A DNA stretch of 34,389 nucleotides from Bacteroides sp. (GCA_030151635.1 JASLDF010000223.1:1-34389); one strand, 5' to 3'; positions 8,592-17,577 are shown, numbered from the stretch's first letter. Numbers and translations: made by a program. The notes: generated by a model from the sequence alone, not told the origin.

Positions 8592-8605
8592 TTAAGATTC
8601 AAAGA

Positions 8606-9616
8606 ATGATTGAAATAAAAAATAACTACTCTTTAAGAGCACATAATACATTTGGTATTGACGTATTGGCTAAAGAGTTTATCGAATATTCTACTAAAGA
8701 GGATTTAGTGAACTATTTGCAAAAGGAGGAATTACAACCTCCTTTTCTTCATATAGGTTTGGGAAGTAATTTATTGTTCCTAAAAGATTATGATGGAATA
8801 GTGCTGCATTCGGTTATTCACGATTTAGAAATTGTGGAAGAAGATGACGAATCGCTCGTATTGAAAGTCGGTTCTGGTTACGATTGGGATGAGTTTGTGG
8901 CTTATTGTGTGAAAAACAAATGGTATGGTCTTGAAAATTTATCTTTAATTCCAGGTGAAGTGGGGTCGAGTGCAGTACAAAATATTGGTGCTTATGGGGT
9001 AGAGGTGAAAGATTTAATTACCAAAGTAGATGTTGTAGATTTACAAGGAAACGAAAAGCAATTTTTGAATCAAGATTGTAATTACAGTTATCGATATAGC
9101 ATCTTTAAAGAGCCTGAAAATAAGAAGTACATCGTTACCCATGTTTATTTTAGACTGAGTAAAAATGAGGTCTTTAATTTGGAATATGGTAGTTTAAATA
9201 AAGTTCTAGAGAAGTTCGAGAAGGTTACTTTGGAACATATCCGTGAAGCTGTTATTGAAGTGAGGGAATCGAAATTACCAGATCCTTCTGTAATCGGTAA
9301 TGCTGGTAGTTTCTTTATGAATCCTGTTGTTAGTACTCAAAAATTTAATGAGCTTCTCATTACTTATCCAAACATGCCGCACTATGTTTTAAATGATCAT
9401 GAGGTCAAGGTTCCTGCAGGTTGGTTAATCGATGTGTGTGGCTGGAAGGGGAAATCAATAGGGAATGCTGGTGTGCATGATAAACAAGCTTTAGTATTGG
9501 TAAATAAGGGCGGAGCTACAGGACAGGATGTTTTACATTTGGCTCAAGCCATTCAAAAAAATGTTAGAGATAAATTTCAAATCGAAATTCATCCAGAGGT
9601 TAATTTTATTGGATAA
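8606..9616 (+). CDS. murB: UDP-N-acetylenolpyruvoylglucosamine reductase
   Basis: Flavoenzyme that reduces UDP-GlcNAc-enolpyruvate to UDP-MurNAc in peptidoglycan precursor synthesis (EC 1.3.1.98). The protein has 336 residues from the ATG at 8606. The in-frame TTG at 8588 overlaps the upstream stop and adds six residues that the family lacks. Motifs are HNTFGID near the N-terminus, GLGSNLLF, LSLIPGEVGSSAVQNIGAYG of the FAD domain, the YRYSIFK segment, GNAGSFFMNP with the catalytic serine, and the C-terminal HPEVNFIG with the catalytic glutamate. The length and YR-containing loop fit the type I (E. coli-like) group. The stop codon overlaps the next ATG in TAATG, which suggests translational coupling. 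Confidence 0.95.
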   Translation: MIEIKNNYSLRAHNTFGIDVLAKEFIEYSTKEDLVNYLQKEELQPPFLHIGLGSNLLFLKDYDGIVLHSVIHDLEIVEEDDESLVLKVGSGYDWDEFVAYCVKNKWYGLENLSLIPGEVGSSAVQNIGAYGVEVKDLITKVDVVDLQGNEKQFLNQDCNYSYRYSIFKEPENKKYIVTHVYFRLSKNEVFNLEYGSLNKVLEKFEKVTLEHIREAVIEVRESKLPDPSVIGNAGSFFMNPVVSTQKFNELLITYPNMPHYVLNDHEVKVPAGWLIDVCGWKGKSIGNAGVHDKQALVLVNKGGATGQDVLHLAQAIQKNVRDKFQIEIHPEVNFIG

Positions 9617-10380
9617 TGCGAAAAATTAGGTTTTTAGGAACAGGAACTTCAACGGGAGTTCCCACTATTGGGTGCAGTTGTGGAGTTTGCAAGTCGACTA
9701 ATCCTAGGGATAGGAGACTTCGTACTTCGCTGCTTTATGAGAATGGAAATACTCAAATACTGGCTGATTGTGGACCAGACTTTAGAACTCAAGTCCTAGA
9801 CCTACCATTTAAAGCATTATCTGCAGTTTTACTGTCGCATGAGCATTATGATCATGTTGCAGGATTAGATGACTTACGTGCTTACTCTCGTTTTGGAGAC
9901 ATCCCAATTTTTGCCGAGCGATATACGGCCGATCACTTAAGAGAGCGTATGCCTTATTGTTTTGTTAATCCATCTTATCCAGGTGTTCCCAAAATAACAC
10001 TCCATGATATTGATGATCTTACACCATTTTCTGTGAATGACATTGAGATTACACCTATACGTGTAATTCATGGGCGTTTACCCATTTTAGGTTATCGCAT
10101 TGGGCAAGAAGTTGCTTATATTACGGATATGTCTAGAATGCCCGAATCTGAGTTGGAAAAGCTAAAGGATTTAAGAATATTGGTTGTTAATGCACTTCGC
10201 ATTGAACCTCACCGAACACATCAATGTCTTGATGAGGCTGTTGCATTTGCCCAAAAAGTAAATGCAGAGCGTACTTACTTCATTCATATGTGTCATGATA
10301 TTGGTTTCCATGATGAAATATCGCAGAAATTGCCAATTAATTTGTATTTTGCTTATGATGGTTTAGAGGTCGAGTTTTAA
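9616..10380 (+). CDS. PhnP-like metallo-beta-lactamase-fold phosphodiesterase
   Basis: A 254-residue cytoplasmic MBL-fold hydrolase. The metal site HEHYDH occupies residues 75-80 and is followed by further ligand candidates (ITDMSRMP and the C-terminal HMCHDIGFHDE). The N-terminal GTGTSTGVPTIGCSCGVC places Cys20, Cys22 and Cys25 where PhnP carries a structural zinc site, and RRLRTS follows as in that family. PhnP cleaves 5-phosphoribosyl 1,2-cyclic phosphate in phosphonate breakdown, but no phn C-P lyase genes are here. The true substrate is therefore open, and another cyclic phosphate or nucleotide is possible. It overlaps the murB stop by one base. Confidence 0.85.
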   Translation: MRKIRFLGTGTSTGVPTIGCSCGVCKSTNPRDRRLRTSLLYENGNTQILADCGPDFRTQVLDLPFKALSAVLLSHEHYDHVAGLDDLRAYSRFGDIPIFAERYTADHLRERMPYCFVNPSYPGVPKITLHDIDDLTPFSVNDIEITPIRVIHGRLPILGYRIGQEVAYITDMSRMPESELEKLKDLRILVVNALRIEPHRTHQCLDEAVAFAQKVNAERTYFIHMCHDIGFHDEISQKLPINLYFAYDGLEVEF

Positions 10381-10425
10381 TAAACTTTGCCTTGTAACTT
10401 CCATCACTGACTTGATTACAAAAAT

Positions 10426-11916
10426 ATGAGGAAGATAGTAAGTAGTATATTGGTTTTAATTTGCATTTCCATTGGTATAGGAATGTTTCTAAGCTCGCAA
10501 GAGGATGAGAAGGTACAGATTATGCCTAGTTTACCTGCTATTTGTGCCGTCCCAAATTCTACCCAAATACTTTTCATACCTCATCGGTTACCTCAGACTG
10601 ATGTAGTGTACAGTCAGTTTATTAATGAAATACCATTGTTGTCTTCTGTGCTTCGTCGGTTGAGGCGAACGAATGACTCTTTAGGTCTTTTATCCGAATT
10701 AATTTGTGCCTTACGGTTCGAGTCAGAACAGTTGGCTAGTTTATATATTTTACCTCAAAGCCCTTTAAATAAATCTTTTGTTACTTGTTTGTTCGACGAA
10801 ATAAAGCTCGGTTCCAAACCTAAAAAAGTAGTGAAGGATGATAAGTTGTTTTATATTTACGCGCTGCAGTCGGGTGAATTGTTGACTTATTATGAGGATT
10901 CTAATGTGTTGTGCTTTAGCTTAAGTTACCGTTTGGTTGAAGAGGCTGTTGAAACGCTAAATAGTAATAAGCATGACGAGTTTCTACATACGCTTTATGA
11001 TTCTACGCCACAGATTGATGGAAATGTGTTGTGTCTTTTTAGACCTAACATAATGCCTTTAGGTAGGTTGGGAGAGTCTTCTTTAGAGGAGTTCTCTACA
11101 GACCCGTGGGTGAAGTCTATTCTTGACTTTTCGCCAAAAAAGATTGAACTGAAAGTAAGTTTACCTAAAGTAAACAATGATTTATATCTTATTCAAGATG
11201 AGCATTTTGAGATGGCACTTGAAGTTCCTCAAGACTTGATTTCACTTTCTTATTTCTCGAAGGAAGAGGCTAAGAAGATTTGGGAGAATAGTATAAGTGA
11301 TGCTATGTCTCGTTTTGATCAATTTTGGAATCAAGAGGTGGGGCATTTATTGTTCGATAATATGGATTCAGGTGTGTTGATTTATGGAGTTAATGATACA
11401 GTTACGCTTTCAGAGCCCATAATTAGTATACCGTTTGTAGATTCTCAAGTTGTAGCCAAGCAAACTGCTCGCTTGATTCGTGAGAACCAATGGCAGGTTA
11501 ATAGGTTGCTTCGAGAAGAAACTATTGATGGTTATTGGAGAATTAATGTTATGCCTACTCCTCAAGGTGTAAAAAGTCTGACAAAAGTAAATGATGATGC
11601 TAGGCTTATGTATTACTATTTTCGTGAAGGTGAGATGTTGGTTGCTTTTAATTATTTTTTACTTTATAACTATCTGTTTGCAGACTTTAGTCAAGCCACT
11701 AGTGCCCTTCCTAGTATTTGTTTTACTCATCTTTCACCCTATACATCACTGGCTTTTTGGGGTGAAATAGATAATGGTATTCGTGTTGAGGATAGGTCTA
11801 ATTTGTTAGTACCTAGTTATTTGTATAAGGATGATTCTAAAGGGATTTCATCGGTTAATATAGTTTGTGAAAAGGATTCTTTAGGTACTCGAATGTCCTT
11901 TTTATTTGAATTTTAA
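10426..11916 (+). CDS. Uncharacterised exported or membrane-anchored protein
   Basis: A 496-residue protein that I do not recognise with certainty. It opens with a basic start and one hydrophobic segment (residues 4-23, IVSSILVLICISIGIGMFL), which could be a signal anchor or an uncleaved signal. The rest is soluble, with no further membrane segments, few cysteines and no visible nucleotide-binding or catalytic motif. Alternating short strands such as ICAVPNSTQILFIP and SLAFWGEIDNGIRV loosely resemble DUF3352-type periplasmic proteins, but this is a guess. It lies 45 nt after the PhnP-like gene and 90 nt before the membrane MutS, in the same rightward run. Confidence 0.75.
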   Translation: MRKIVSSILVLICISIGIGMFLSSQEDEKVQIMPSLPAICAVPNSTQILFIPHRLPQTDVVYSQFINEIPLLSSVLRRLRRTNDSLGLLSELICALRFESEQLASLYILPQSPLNKSFVTCLFDEIKLGSKPKKVVKDDKLFYIYALQSGELLTYYEDSNVLCFSLSYRLVEEAVETLNSNKHDEFLHTLYDSTPQIDGNVLCLFRPNIMPLGRLGESSLEEFSTDPWVKSILDFSPKKIELKVSLPKVNNDLYLIQDEHFEMALEVPQDLISLSYFSKEEAKKIWENSISDAMSRFDQFWNQEVGHLLFDNMDSGVLIYGVNDTVTLSEPIISIPFVDSQVVAKQTARLIRENQWQVNRLLREETIDGYWRINVMPTPQGVKSLTKVNDDARLMYYYFREGEMLVAFNYFLLYNYLFADFSQATSALPSICFTHLSPYTSLAFWGEIDNGIRVEDRSNLLVPSYLYKDDSKGISSVNIVCEKDSLGTRMSFLFEF

Positions 11917-12006
11917 TCTCAGCTTATTTACATAGTTTTAAGGGTGCTAAATTGCTCAGGTAAAACTAGATGTGTATATTTGATTGCTTATCAATTAAAA
12001 ATTAGG

Positions 12007-13800
12007 ATGATAAAGAGTATATATATAGAAAAAAAAGAGGCGATTCTGGCGATAGCAAAGGAGTTACAACGGAAAAGTCGTATCCTTCTTTTTGCGAAAC
12101 TAATAACCTTCTGCCTCTTTGCTTATTTAGGGTGGATGTATTTAACGTCCGACTATCTAGCTTCATATGGATTGTCTAGCTTAGGGGCGCTTGTGGTTTA
12201 TGCATCCGTAATGATTTCTGATGGTAAATTGCAAAAGAAATTGAGGTTTTATCAGCATAAATTAAGTGTGGTTGATAAAGAGTTAGCTTATCTAGAAAAA
12301 GATTTTTCGGCGTTTGGTACAGGTGAAGAATATCTTGACCCAGAGCACCCTTTCTCTTATGATTTAGATGTTTTTGGAGAACACTCTTTCTTTCATCGCA
12401 TTAACCGAACGATTTCTGAAGTGGGAAAAGATAAATTAGCCTCTTATTTGAGTGGGCTTAATTTATCGCAAAAAGAAATTGTTAATCGTTCAGAATCTTT
12501 GAAAGAGTTGTCAAAGCTTGATGAATTGAGATTAGACTTTCAGACTTTCGGGGAAGATGCATCGTTTGACTTAAAGCGTCTTCTTAATGAAAAATTAAAA
12601 CACACTACAAATTCTTCCTTTACAGGTACAGGCGCGAAAATTATTCTCCTACTTTTTCCAATAGTAACAATCTGTACGTTACTATTGTCTGTTTTTAATG
12701 TCTTACCAGGCTCAATTGCAGGTTTTTTAGTTGCACTTCAAATATTGATATGTATTCTATTCTCGAAAGTAATTATGGGAATTTCTGCAGAAATAGGAGG
12801 ATTGTTTAAAGGGTTTAGCTCTTATCGTAATATATTTGAATTGATTGAAAATCAGAAATTTGAATCGGTTGATTTGAAGCGTATTCAGGCTAGTTTATTT
12901 CCTTCGAAGGAGGCTAGTGTCTTAAAATCTTTTGGAAAGCTGGCGCGGATTTTAGATAGTTTAGATCAACGTGCCAATTTAGTGGTGTTCATCTTATCGA
13001 ATGGTTTTTATTTGCGAGATTTGTGGTTGATTCGTTCTTATTTTATTTGGAAGCAATATAGTTTCCAATATCTAGAACAATGGGTTGAGGCGTTAGCCGA
13101 GTTTGACGCATTGGTGAGTTTAGCGACGTATGCTTACAATCAGCCTGAGTGTAATTATGCTGAAATTGTAGAGGCAGATGGTCCAGTCTTTAGGGCTGAA
13201 GCATGTTATCATCCTTTTATTAATCGGGATAAAGCGGTTGCTAACTCTTTTGACTTGGAGTTAAATGACTTTGCAATTGTTACGGGTGCAAATATGGCAG
13301 GGAAAAGTACTTTTTTACGTTCGGTAGGATTAAATGCGATTCTAGCTTTAAATGGTATTCCAGTTTGTGCAGAGAAATTGACGATGTCTGTTGTGATGTT
13401 GTTTTCAAGTATGCGAACCAGTGATAATTTGGTGAAAAATATGTCTTATTTTAATGCAGAGCTTACTCGTTTAGGGAATTTAATAACCTACTGCAAATCG
13501 AACAAGCATACGTTAATTATACTTGATGAAATCTTGAAAGGGACGAATTCGAAAGATAAGTTGAATGGGTCTCGTTTATTCTTGTCTGAAATTTCAAAAC
13601 TTCCTGTTACGGGAATCATTGCTACTCACGATTTGGCTTTAGCAGATTTGAGTGAGCAAGATAAGCGATTTGTAAATTACTGTTTTGAAATTGAATTGTC
13701 TGATAACATTGAGTATACCTACAAAATTAGTAGTGGAGTGGCTCGTAATATGAATGCAACTCATTTGTTGACTCAGATTATTCGTAAAATAGATGCTTAA
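12007..13800 (+). CDS. Membrane-anchored MutS-family ATPase
   Basis: A protein of 597 residues. The ATG at 12007 is preferred; an in-frame GTG at 11944 would add 21 residues of non-conserved sequence. Two hydrophobic segments lie near the N-terminus (about 27-47 and 52-72) and two more in the middle (about 208-228 and 233-253). The C-terminal third is a MutS domain V: P-loop GANMAGKST (427-435), the SSMRTSDNL stretch, Walker B LIILDEILKGTNSKDK, and the ATHD switch. The mismatch-recognition domain with its Phe-x-Glu motif is absent, and the total length is well below MutS (about 850-870). This is therefore not the replication mismatch-repair protein. Its DNA or other target is unknown. Confidence 0.85.
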   Translation: MIKSIYIEKKEAILAIAKELQRKSRILLFAKLITFCLFAYLGWMYLTSDYLASYGLSSLGALVVYASVMISDGKLQKKLRFYQHKLSVVDKELAYLEKDFSAFGTGEEYLDPEHPFSYDLDVFGEHSFFHRINRTISEVGKDKLASYLSGLNLSQKEIVNRSESLKELSKLDELRLDFQTFGEDASFDLKRLLNEKLKHTTNSSFTGTGAKIILLLFPIVTICTLLLSVFNVLPGSIAGFLVALQILICILFSKVIMGISAEIGGLFKGFSSYRNIFELIENQKFESVDLKRIQASLFPSKEASVLKSFGKLARILDSLDQRANLVVFILSNGFYLRDLWLIRSYFIWKQYSFQYLEQWVEALAEFDALVSLATYAYNQPECNYAEIVEADGPVFRAEACYHPFINRDKAVANSFDLELNDFAIVTGANMAGKSTFLRSVGLNAILALNGIPVCAEKLTMSVVMLFSSMRTSDNLVKNMSYFNAELTRLGNLITYCKSNKHTLIILDEILKGTNSKDKLNGSRLFLSEISKLPVTGIIATHDLALADLSEQDKRFVNYCFEIELSDNIEYTYKISSGVARNMNATHLLTQIIRKIDA

Positions 13801-13814
13801 ACTCAACGGAGTAA

Positions 13815-13860
13815 ATATAAAAAACGCTGGTTATTAAAAAATAACCAGCGTTTTTTATAT
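13815..13860. terminator. Bidirectional terminator between mutS-like gene and DUF3127 gene
   Basis: A perfect 21-bp inverted repeat (13815-13835 with 13840-13860) around an AAAA loop. The core is AACGCTGGTTATT, flanked by six A residues on one side and six T residues on the other, so it gives a T-tailed hairpin in both directions. It separates two convergent genes. Confidence 0.92.
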
Positions 13861-13877
13861 GTTTTAATTCTAACGGA

Positions 13878-14240
13878 TTAGAATGGTAAATCATCGTTGT
13901 CTTGTCCAGGGTTGAACTCAGGCGTTGCAGCTGCAGGAGGAGGGACAGGTGAACCTTGATCCATTGCTGTTGCTTTTTCAACTTTCCAAGCTCTGATACT
14001 GTTGAACCAACGTCCTTGCCATTCGTTCGCATCAATATCAAAAGAAACGACTATCTCATCGTTTTGTTGAATGTTGAACTGTTTAATTTTGTCTTCTCCA
14101 AAAACGCTGAAACACATTTTTTTTGGATACATTTCATTACTTTCAACAACATATTCTTGTACCATCCAAGGGTTTCCTGTTGATTTTGATGTACCACTTT
14201 TTGGAGATAATACTGCTATCACTTTTCCGGTAAAATCCAT
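13878..14240 (-). CDS. DUF3127 protein, OB-fold-like with SSB-type C-terminal tip
   Basis: A 120-residue cytoplasmic protein. Residues 1-90 read like the DUF3127 family of Bacteroidota: the opening DFTGKVIAVL, GNPWMVQEYVVE, YPKKMCFSVFGEDK and the strongly conserved EWQGRWFNSIRAWKVEKA. The pattern of strands is compatible with an OB fold. A proline- and alanine-rich linker (about 95-110) then leads to an acidic end, DNDDLPF. That end closely resembles the SSB C-terminal peptide (DDDIPF in E. coli), which docks partner proteins. It is short for a true SSB. Its promoter region adjoins that of dnaN, transcribed the other way. A role in DNA metabolism is inferred, not shown. Confidence 0.88.
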   Translation of the reverse strand: MDFTGKVIAVLSPKSGTSKSTGNPWMVQEYVVESNEMYPKKMCFSVFGEDKIKQFNIQQNDEIVVSFDIDANEWQGRWFNSIRAWKVEKATAMDQGSPVPPPAAATPEFNPGQDNDDLPF

Positions 14241-14268
14241 TATTCTTTATTCTTTTTATAGTTTAATG

Positions 14269-14299
14269 CAAAGGTATAATAATAAGTTTGACATCACAA
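14269..14299 (-). promoter_or_regulatory. Promoter of the DUF3127 gene
   Basis: On the minus strand TACCTTTG (14269-14276) is an exact -7 box, with TTG (14297-14299) 20 nt upstream, the expected spacing. The TTG lies inside the 10-nt palindrome CACAATTGTG (14295-14304), a possible operator. The ATG is 28 nt downstream of the -7 box. Confidence 0.6.
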
Positions 14300-14329
14300 T
14301 TGTGCTCGTGCTTTTTTCATCCTATTATA

Positions 14330-14361
14330 TTGTATCAGCCCAATCTTTTTTTGTAACTTTG
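14330..14361 (+). promoter_or_regulatory. Promoter of dnaN and the following gene cluster
   Basis: TAACTTTG (14354-14361) is an exact -7 box, with TTG (14330-14332) 21 nt upstream. The start of dnaN is 60 nt downstream of the box. It is the only clear promoter in front of the run dnaN to the TPR gene. Confidence 0.6.
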
Positions 14362-14421
14362 TAGTTAAGAATAGCCTATAGATAGGTTAATTTATTTTGC
14401 TAATATTAAACATTAAGATAT

Positions 14422-15546
14422 ATGAATTTTATCGTTTCTAGTGCTGCTCTATACAGCCACTTACAAGCAATTAGTAGAGTTATTAATAGTAAAAATGCTT
14501 TGCCAATTTTGGATTGTTTCCTTTTCGAGCTGCAAGGTGGTGTACTATCATTGACTGTTTCTGATAGTGAAACAACAATGAGAACATCAATTGAAGTTCA
14601 AGGAGATTCAACAGATGGTAAAGTTGCAATTACTGCGAAAACATTACTAGATGCTTTGAAGGAAATTCCAGAACAACCACTATCTTTTTCGGTAGATAAA
14701 AATTCTTTGGAAGTAACGGTAACTTATCAAAATGGACAATATAGTTTAATTGGCCAAAACGCAGATGAGTATCCAAAAGGAACAGAACTTAGTGGAAACG
14801 AAGTGAGTTTCACAATGAAAGGGGCAACTCTTTTGGATGGTATTACTCGTACTGTTTTTGCAACTGCCGATGATGAACTTCGTCCTGTAATGAATGGTAT
14901 TTATTTTGATATAACTACCGAAGATATAACTCTTGTGGCTTCAGATGGTCATAAGTTGGTTCGCAATCAGTTAAAAGATATTGCTGGTAAAGAACGTGCT
15001 GCATTTATTCTTCCTAAAAAACCTGCCAACTTGTTGAAGAATATTCTTCCTAAAGAACAAGGTGAAGTGGAAATCTCTTTTGATGAGCGTAATGCTGTAA
15101 TTAAATTGGGTAATTATCACATGATTTGCCGTCTTATTGAAGGTAGATACCCAAACTATAATTCGGTAATACCTAAAGAGAACCCGTTCAAAGTAACTGT
15201 TGATCGTATTTCTTTGATTGGTGCGTTAAGACGTGTTGCTATTTTCTCTTCTCAAGCAAGCAGTTTAGTGAAGTTGAAATTATCAGCAAACTCAATTAAT
15301 GTTTCTGCACAAGATATTGATTTCTCAACATCAGCAGAAGAAAATATTGTTTGTCAATATGCAGGTGCTGATATGAGTATCGGTTTTAAATCAACCTTCT
15401 TAATTGATATTTTAAGTAATATCCCTGCTGATGAAATTATCATTGAATTGGCAGATCCTTCTAGAGCTGGTGTTTTAGTCCCAGTGCAACAAGAGGAGAA
15501 CGAAGATTTATTGTCTTTATTAATGCCAATGATGCTTAACGACTAA
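14422..15546 (+). CDS. dnaN: DNA polymerase III beta subunit (sliding clamp)
   Basis: Ring-forming processivity clamp that tethers polymerase and repair enzymes to DNA. The 374 residues fit the family (about 366-380) and cover the usual three repeated domains. Typical stretches are MNFIVSSAALYSHLQAISRVI at the start, FATADDELRPVMNGIYF in the second domain, SDGHKLVRN, and EGRYPNYNSVIP ahead of domain three. The C-terminus ends LLMPMMLND, matching the end that helps to form the partner-binding pocket. It heads a tightly spaced cluster of DNA-metabolism genes. No dnaA lies beside it, so this is not an obvious origin region. A different clamp-like protein is very unlikely. Confidence 0.96.
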   Translation: MNFIVSSAALYSHLQAISRVINSKNALPILDCFLFELQGGVLSLTVSDSETTMRTSIEVQGDSTDGKVAITAKTLLDALKEIPEQPLSFSVDKNSLEVTVTYQNGQYSLIGQNADEYPKGTELSGNEVSFTMKGATLLDGITRTVFATADDELRPVMNGIYFDITTEDITLVASDGHKLVRNQLKDIAGKERAAFILPKKPANLLKNILPKEQGEVEISFDERNAVIKLGNYHMICRLIEGRYPNYNSVIPKENPFKVTVDRISLIGALRRVAIFSSQASSLVKLKLSANSINVSAQDIDFSTSAEENIVCQYAGADMSIGFKSTFLIDILSNIPADEIIIELADPSRAGVLVPVQQEENEDLLSLLMPMMLND

Positions 15547-15575
15547 GCATTGCGTTGAATTAGAAAAATGTATCT

Positions 15576-16349
15576 ATGAAATTAAATTTGAAAAACCCGA
15601 TTGTCTTCTTCGATTTGGAGACAACGGGTACTAATATAAATTCGGATCGAATTGTTGAAATTAGCTATTTGAAAGTTCATCCAAATGGAAATGAAGAGAG
15701 TAAAACTCTTCGAATCAATCCTGAATGTCATATTCCCGAAGAAACTTCTGCTATTCATGGTATCTATGATGCCGATGTAGTGGATTGTCCTAAGTTTAAG
15801 GAAGTGGCTAAAAATATTGCTAAAGATTTTGAAGGAGCTGATGTTGCTGGATTCAACTCAAATCGTTTTGATATTCCATTGTTAGCTGAAGAGTTTCTGG
15901 CTGCTGGGGTAGATCTTGATTTTAGTAAACGTAAGTTTGTTGATGTACAAGTAATCTTCCATAAAATGGAACAGCGTACTTTGTCTGCTGCTTATAAGTT
16001 CTATTGTGGTAAGAATCTTGAAGATGCACACACTGCAGAAGCAGATACACGTGCAACTTACGAAGTCTTAAAAGGTCAATTAGACAAGTATCCTGATGAT
16101 TTGACAAATGATGTTGCGTTCCTTGCTGATTTTTCTACATACAACAACAATGTGGATTTAGCTGGAAGAATGATTTTTGATGAGAATGGAGTTGAAGTAT
16201 TCAACTTTGGAAAGTATAAAGGTGTTTCTGTATCAGAAGTACTACAAAAAGATGCAGGCTACTTTAGCTGGATGCTTAATAGTGACTTTACCAGAAATAC
16301 AAAAGCTGAGCTGACTAAAATTAAGCTTAGAGAAATGACGAACAAATAA
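15576..16349 (+). CDS. DnaQ-like 3'-5' exonuclease
   Basis: A 257-residue DEDDh exonuclease. The ExoI motif is FFDLETTG (Asp13, Glu15), a GFNSNRFDIPLL stretch matches ExoII, and HTAEADTRATYEVL carries the ExoIII histidine and aspartate. After the nuclease domain (to about residue 185), a C-terminal module reads FNFGKYKGVSVSEVLQKDAGYFSWML. This resembles the small domain seen at the end of exodeoxyribonuclease X-like proteins. Domain order and position directly after dnaN suggest a proofreading or repair exonuclease, but not necessarily the epsilon subunit of the replicase. The gap to dnaN is 29 nt and to coaBC 8 nt, so co-transcription is likely. Confidence 0.9.
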   Translation: MKLNLKNPIVFFDLETTGTNINSDRIVEISYLKVHPNGNEESKTLRINPECHIPEETSAIHGIYDADVVDCPKFKEVAKNIAKDFEGADVAGFNSNRFDIPLLAEEFLAAGVDLDFSKRKFVDVQVIFHKMEQRTLSAAYKFYCGKNLEDAHTAEADTRATYEVLKGQLDKYPDDLTNDVAFLADFSTYNNNVDLAGRMIFDENGVEVFNFGKYKGVSVSEVLQKDAGYFSWMLNSDFTRNTKAELTKIKLREMTNK

Positions 16350-16357
16350 GATTGAGC

Positions 16358-17560
16358 ATGCTTAAGGGTAAAAATATAATTGTTGGTATTTCGGGCAGTA
16401 TTGCTGCCTATAAAGCGTGTATGCTTATTCGCGGATTGATTAAAAAAGGTGCAGAAGTTCAAGTCGTAATTACACCTTCGGGTAAGGAGTTTATTACTCC
16501 AATTACACTGTCTGCATTAACTAGTAAACCCGTGATTAGTGAATTCTTTTCTCAGCGTGATGGAAGTTGGAATAGCCATGTAGATTTAGGCCTATGGGCT
16601 GATGCAATGGTTATTGCTCCTGCGACTGCAGCTACGATTGGTAAAATGGCAAATGGTGTTGCTGATAATATGTTAATAACAACATATTTATCGGCCAAAA
16701 GTCAGGTGTTTGTTGCTCCTGCAATGGACCTTGATATGTTTGCTCATCCGTCAACTCATCGAAATCTAGATGTTTTGCGTTCTTATGGGAATATAATTAT
16801 AGAACCTGGATCTGGCGAATTGGCTAGTCATTTAGTGGGTAAGGGACGTATGGAAGAACCTGAAAATATTGTTCAAGTTCTGGAAGACTATTTTGCTTCT
16901 AAAGAAGACTTAGCTGGTAAGAAAGTTATGATTACTGCTGGACCAACCTACGAAAAGTTAGACCCAGTTCGTTTTATTGGTAATTTCTCTTCAGGTAAAA
17001 TGGGTTTTGCAATTGCAGAGGCTTGTGCTGAACGTGGTGCAGAAGTGACTTTAGTCGCTGGGCCGGTATCATTAAAAACAAACCACCCAAATATTCATCG
17101 TGTTGATGTTGTTTCTGCTCAAGAGATGCACGACGTGGCTGTGAGTCATTTCGAAGCAACAGATATTGCCATTCTTTCGGCAGCTGTGGCAGATTACACA
17201 CCTGATACGGTAGCTGACCAAAAAATGAAACGTAAATCTGGAGTTGATTTGATGTTAAACTTAAAGCCAACGAAAGATATTGCTGCTGAATTGGGTAAGT
17301 TGAAAAAAAGTAATCAACGCATAGTTGGTTTTGCTTTGGAAACTTGTGATGAATTGGAACACGCTAGACAGAAGCTTCAAAAGAAGAACTTTGATTTTAT
17401 TGTACTAAATTCGTTACAAGATAAAGGAGCCGGTTTTCAGCACGATACCAATAAAATAACAATTGTTGATGCTACTGAAAAGGTGGAATTTCCATTGAAA
17501 TCTAAGATTGAAGTAGCTAAAGATATTGTGGATAGATTGTACTCAATCCTTCCACGATAA
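16358..17560 (+). CDS. coaBC: Bifunctional phosphopantothenoylcysteine decarboxylase/synthetase
   Basis: Makes 4'-phosphopantetheine for coenzyme A (EC 6.3.2.5 and 4.1.1.36). The N-terminal CoaC flavoprotein half (1 to about 185) shows GISGSIAAYKA, the catalytic histidine in NSHVDLGLWAD, the PATAATIGKMANGVADN motif and PAMDLDMF. The C-terminal CoaB half begins with KVMITAGPTYEKLDPVRFIGNFSSGKMG and has the KMKRKSG lysine motif and FALET. The ATG at 16358 gives 400 residues; an in-frame TTG six bases earlier is less likely. It sits inside the dnaN cluster, 17 nt before recN. This pairing of coaBC with DNA-repair genes is, from memory, common in the phylum and need not imply shared function. Confidence 0.95.
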   Translation: MLKGKNIIVGISGSIAAYKACMLIRGLIKKGAEVQVVITPSGKEFITPITLSALTSKPVISEFFSQRDGSWNSHVDLGLWADAMVIAPATAATIGKMANGVADNMLITTYLSAKSQVFVAPAMDLDMFAHPSTHRNLDVLRSYGNIIIEPGSGELASHLVGKGRMEEPENIVQVLEDYFASKEDLAGKKVMITAGPTYEKLDPVRFIGNFSSGKMGFAIAEACAERGAEVTLVAGPVSLKTNHPNIHRVDVVSAQEMHDVAVSHFEATDIAILSAAVADYTPDTVADQKMKRKSGVDLMLNLKPTKDIAAELGKLKKSNQRIVGFALETCDELEHARQKLQKKNFDFIVLNSLQDKGAGFQHDTNKITIVDATEKVEFPLKSKIEVAKDIVDRLYSILPR

Positions 17561-17577
17561 GACCTAAATAACTGTCT

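Noticed and set aside
9616..10380. Phosphonate degradation locus (PhnP-like protein here, PhnA at 31.9 kb)
   Set aside because: No C-P lyase genes are present, the two genes are 21 kb apart, and PhnA proteins are not part of that pathway.
11944..12006. Upstream GTG start for the MutS-like gene
   Set aside because: The 21 extra residues look non-conserved, and the ATG at 12007 begins a normal charged N-terminus before the first membrane segment.
14071..14364. Plus-strand ORF of 97 codons over the DUF3127 gene
   Set aside because: It is antisense to a well-supported gene and to its promoter, has no recognisable motif and no promoter of its own.
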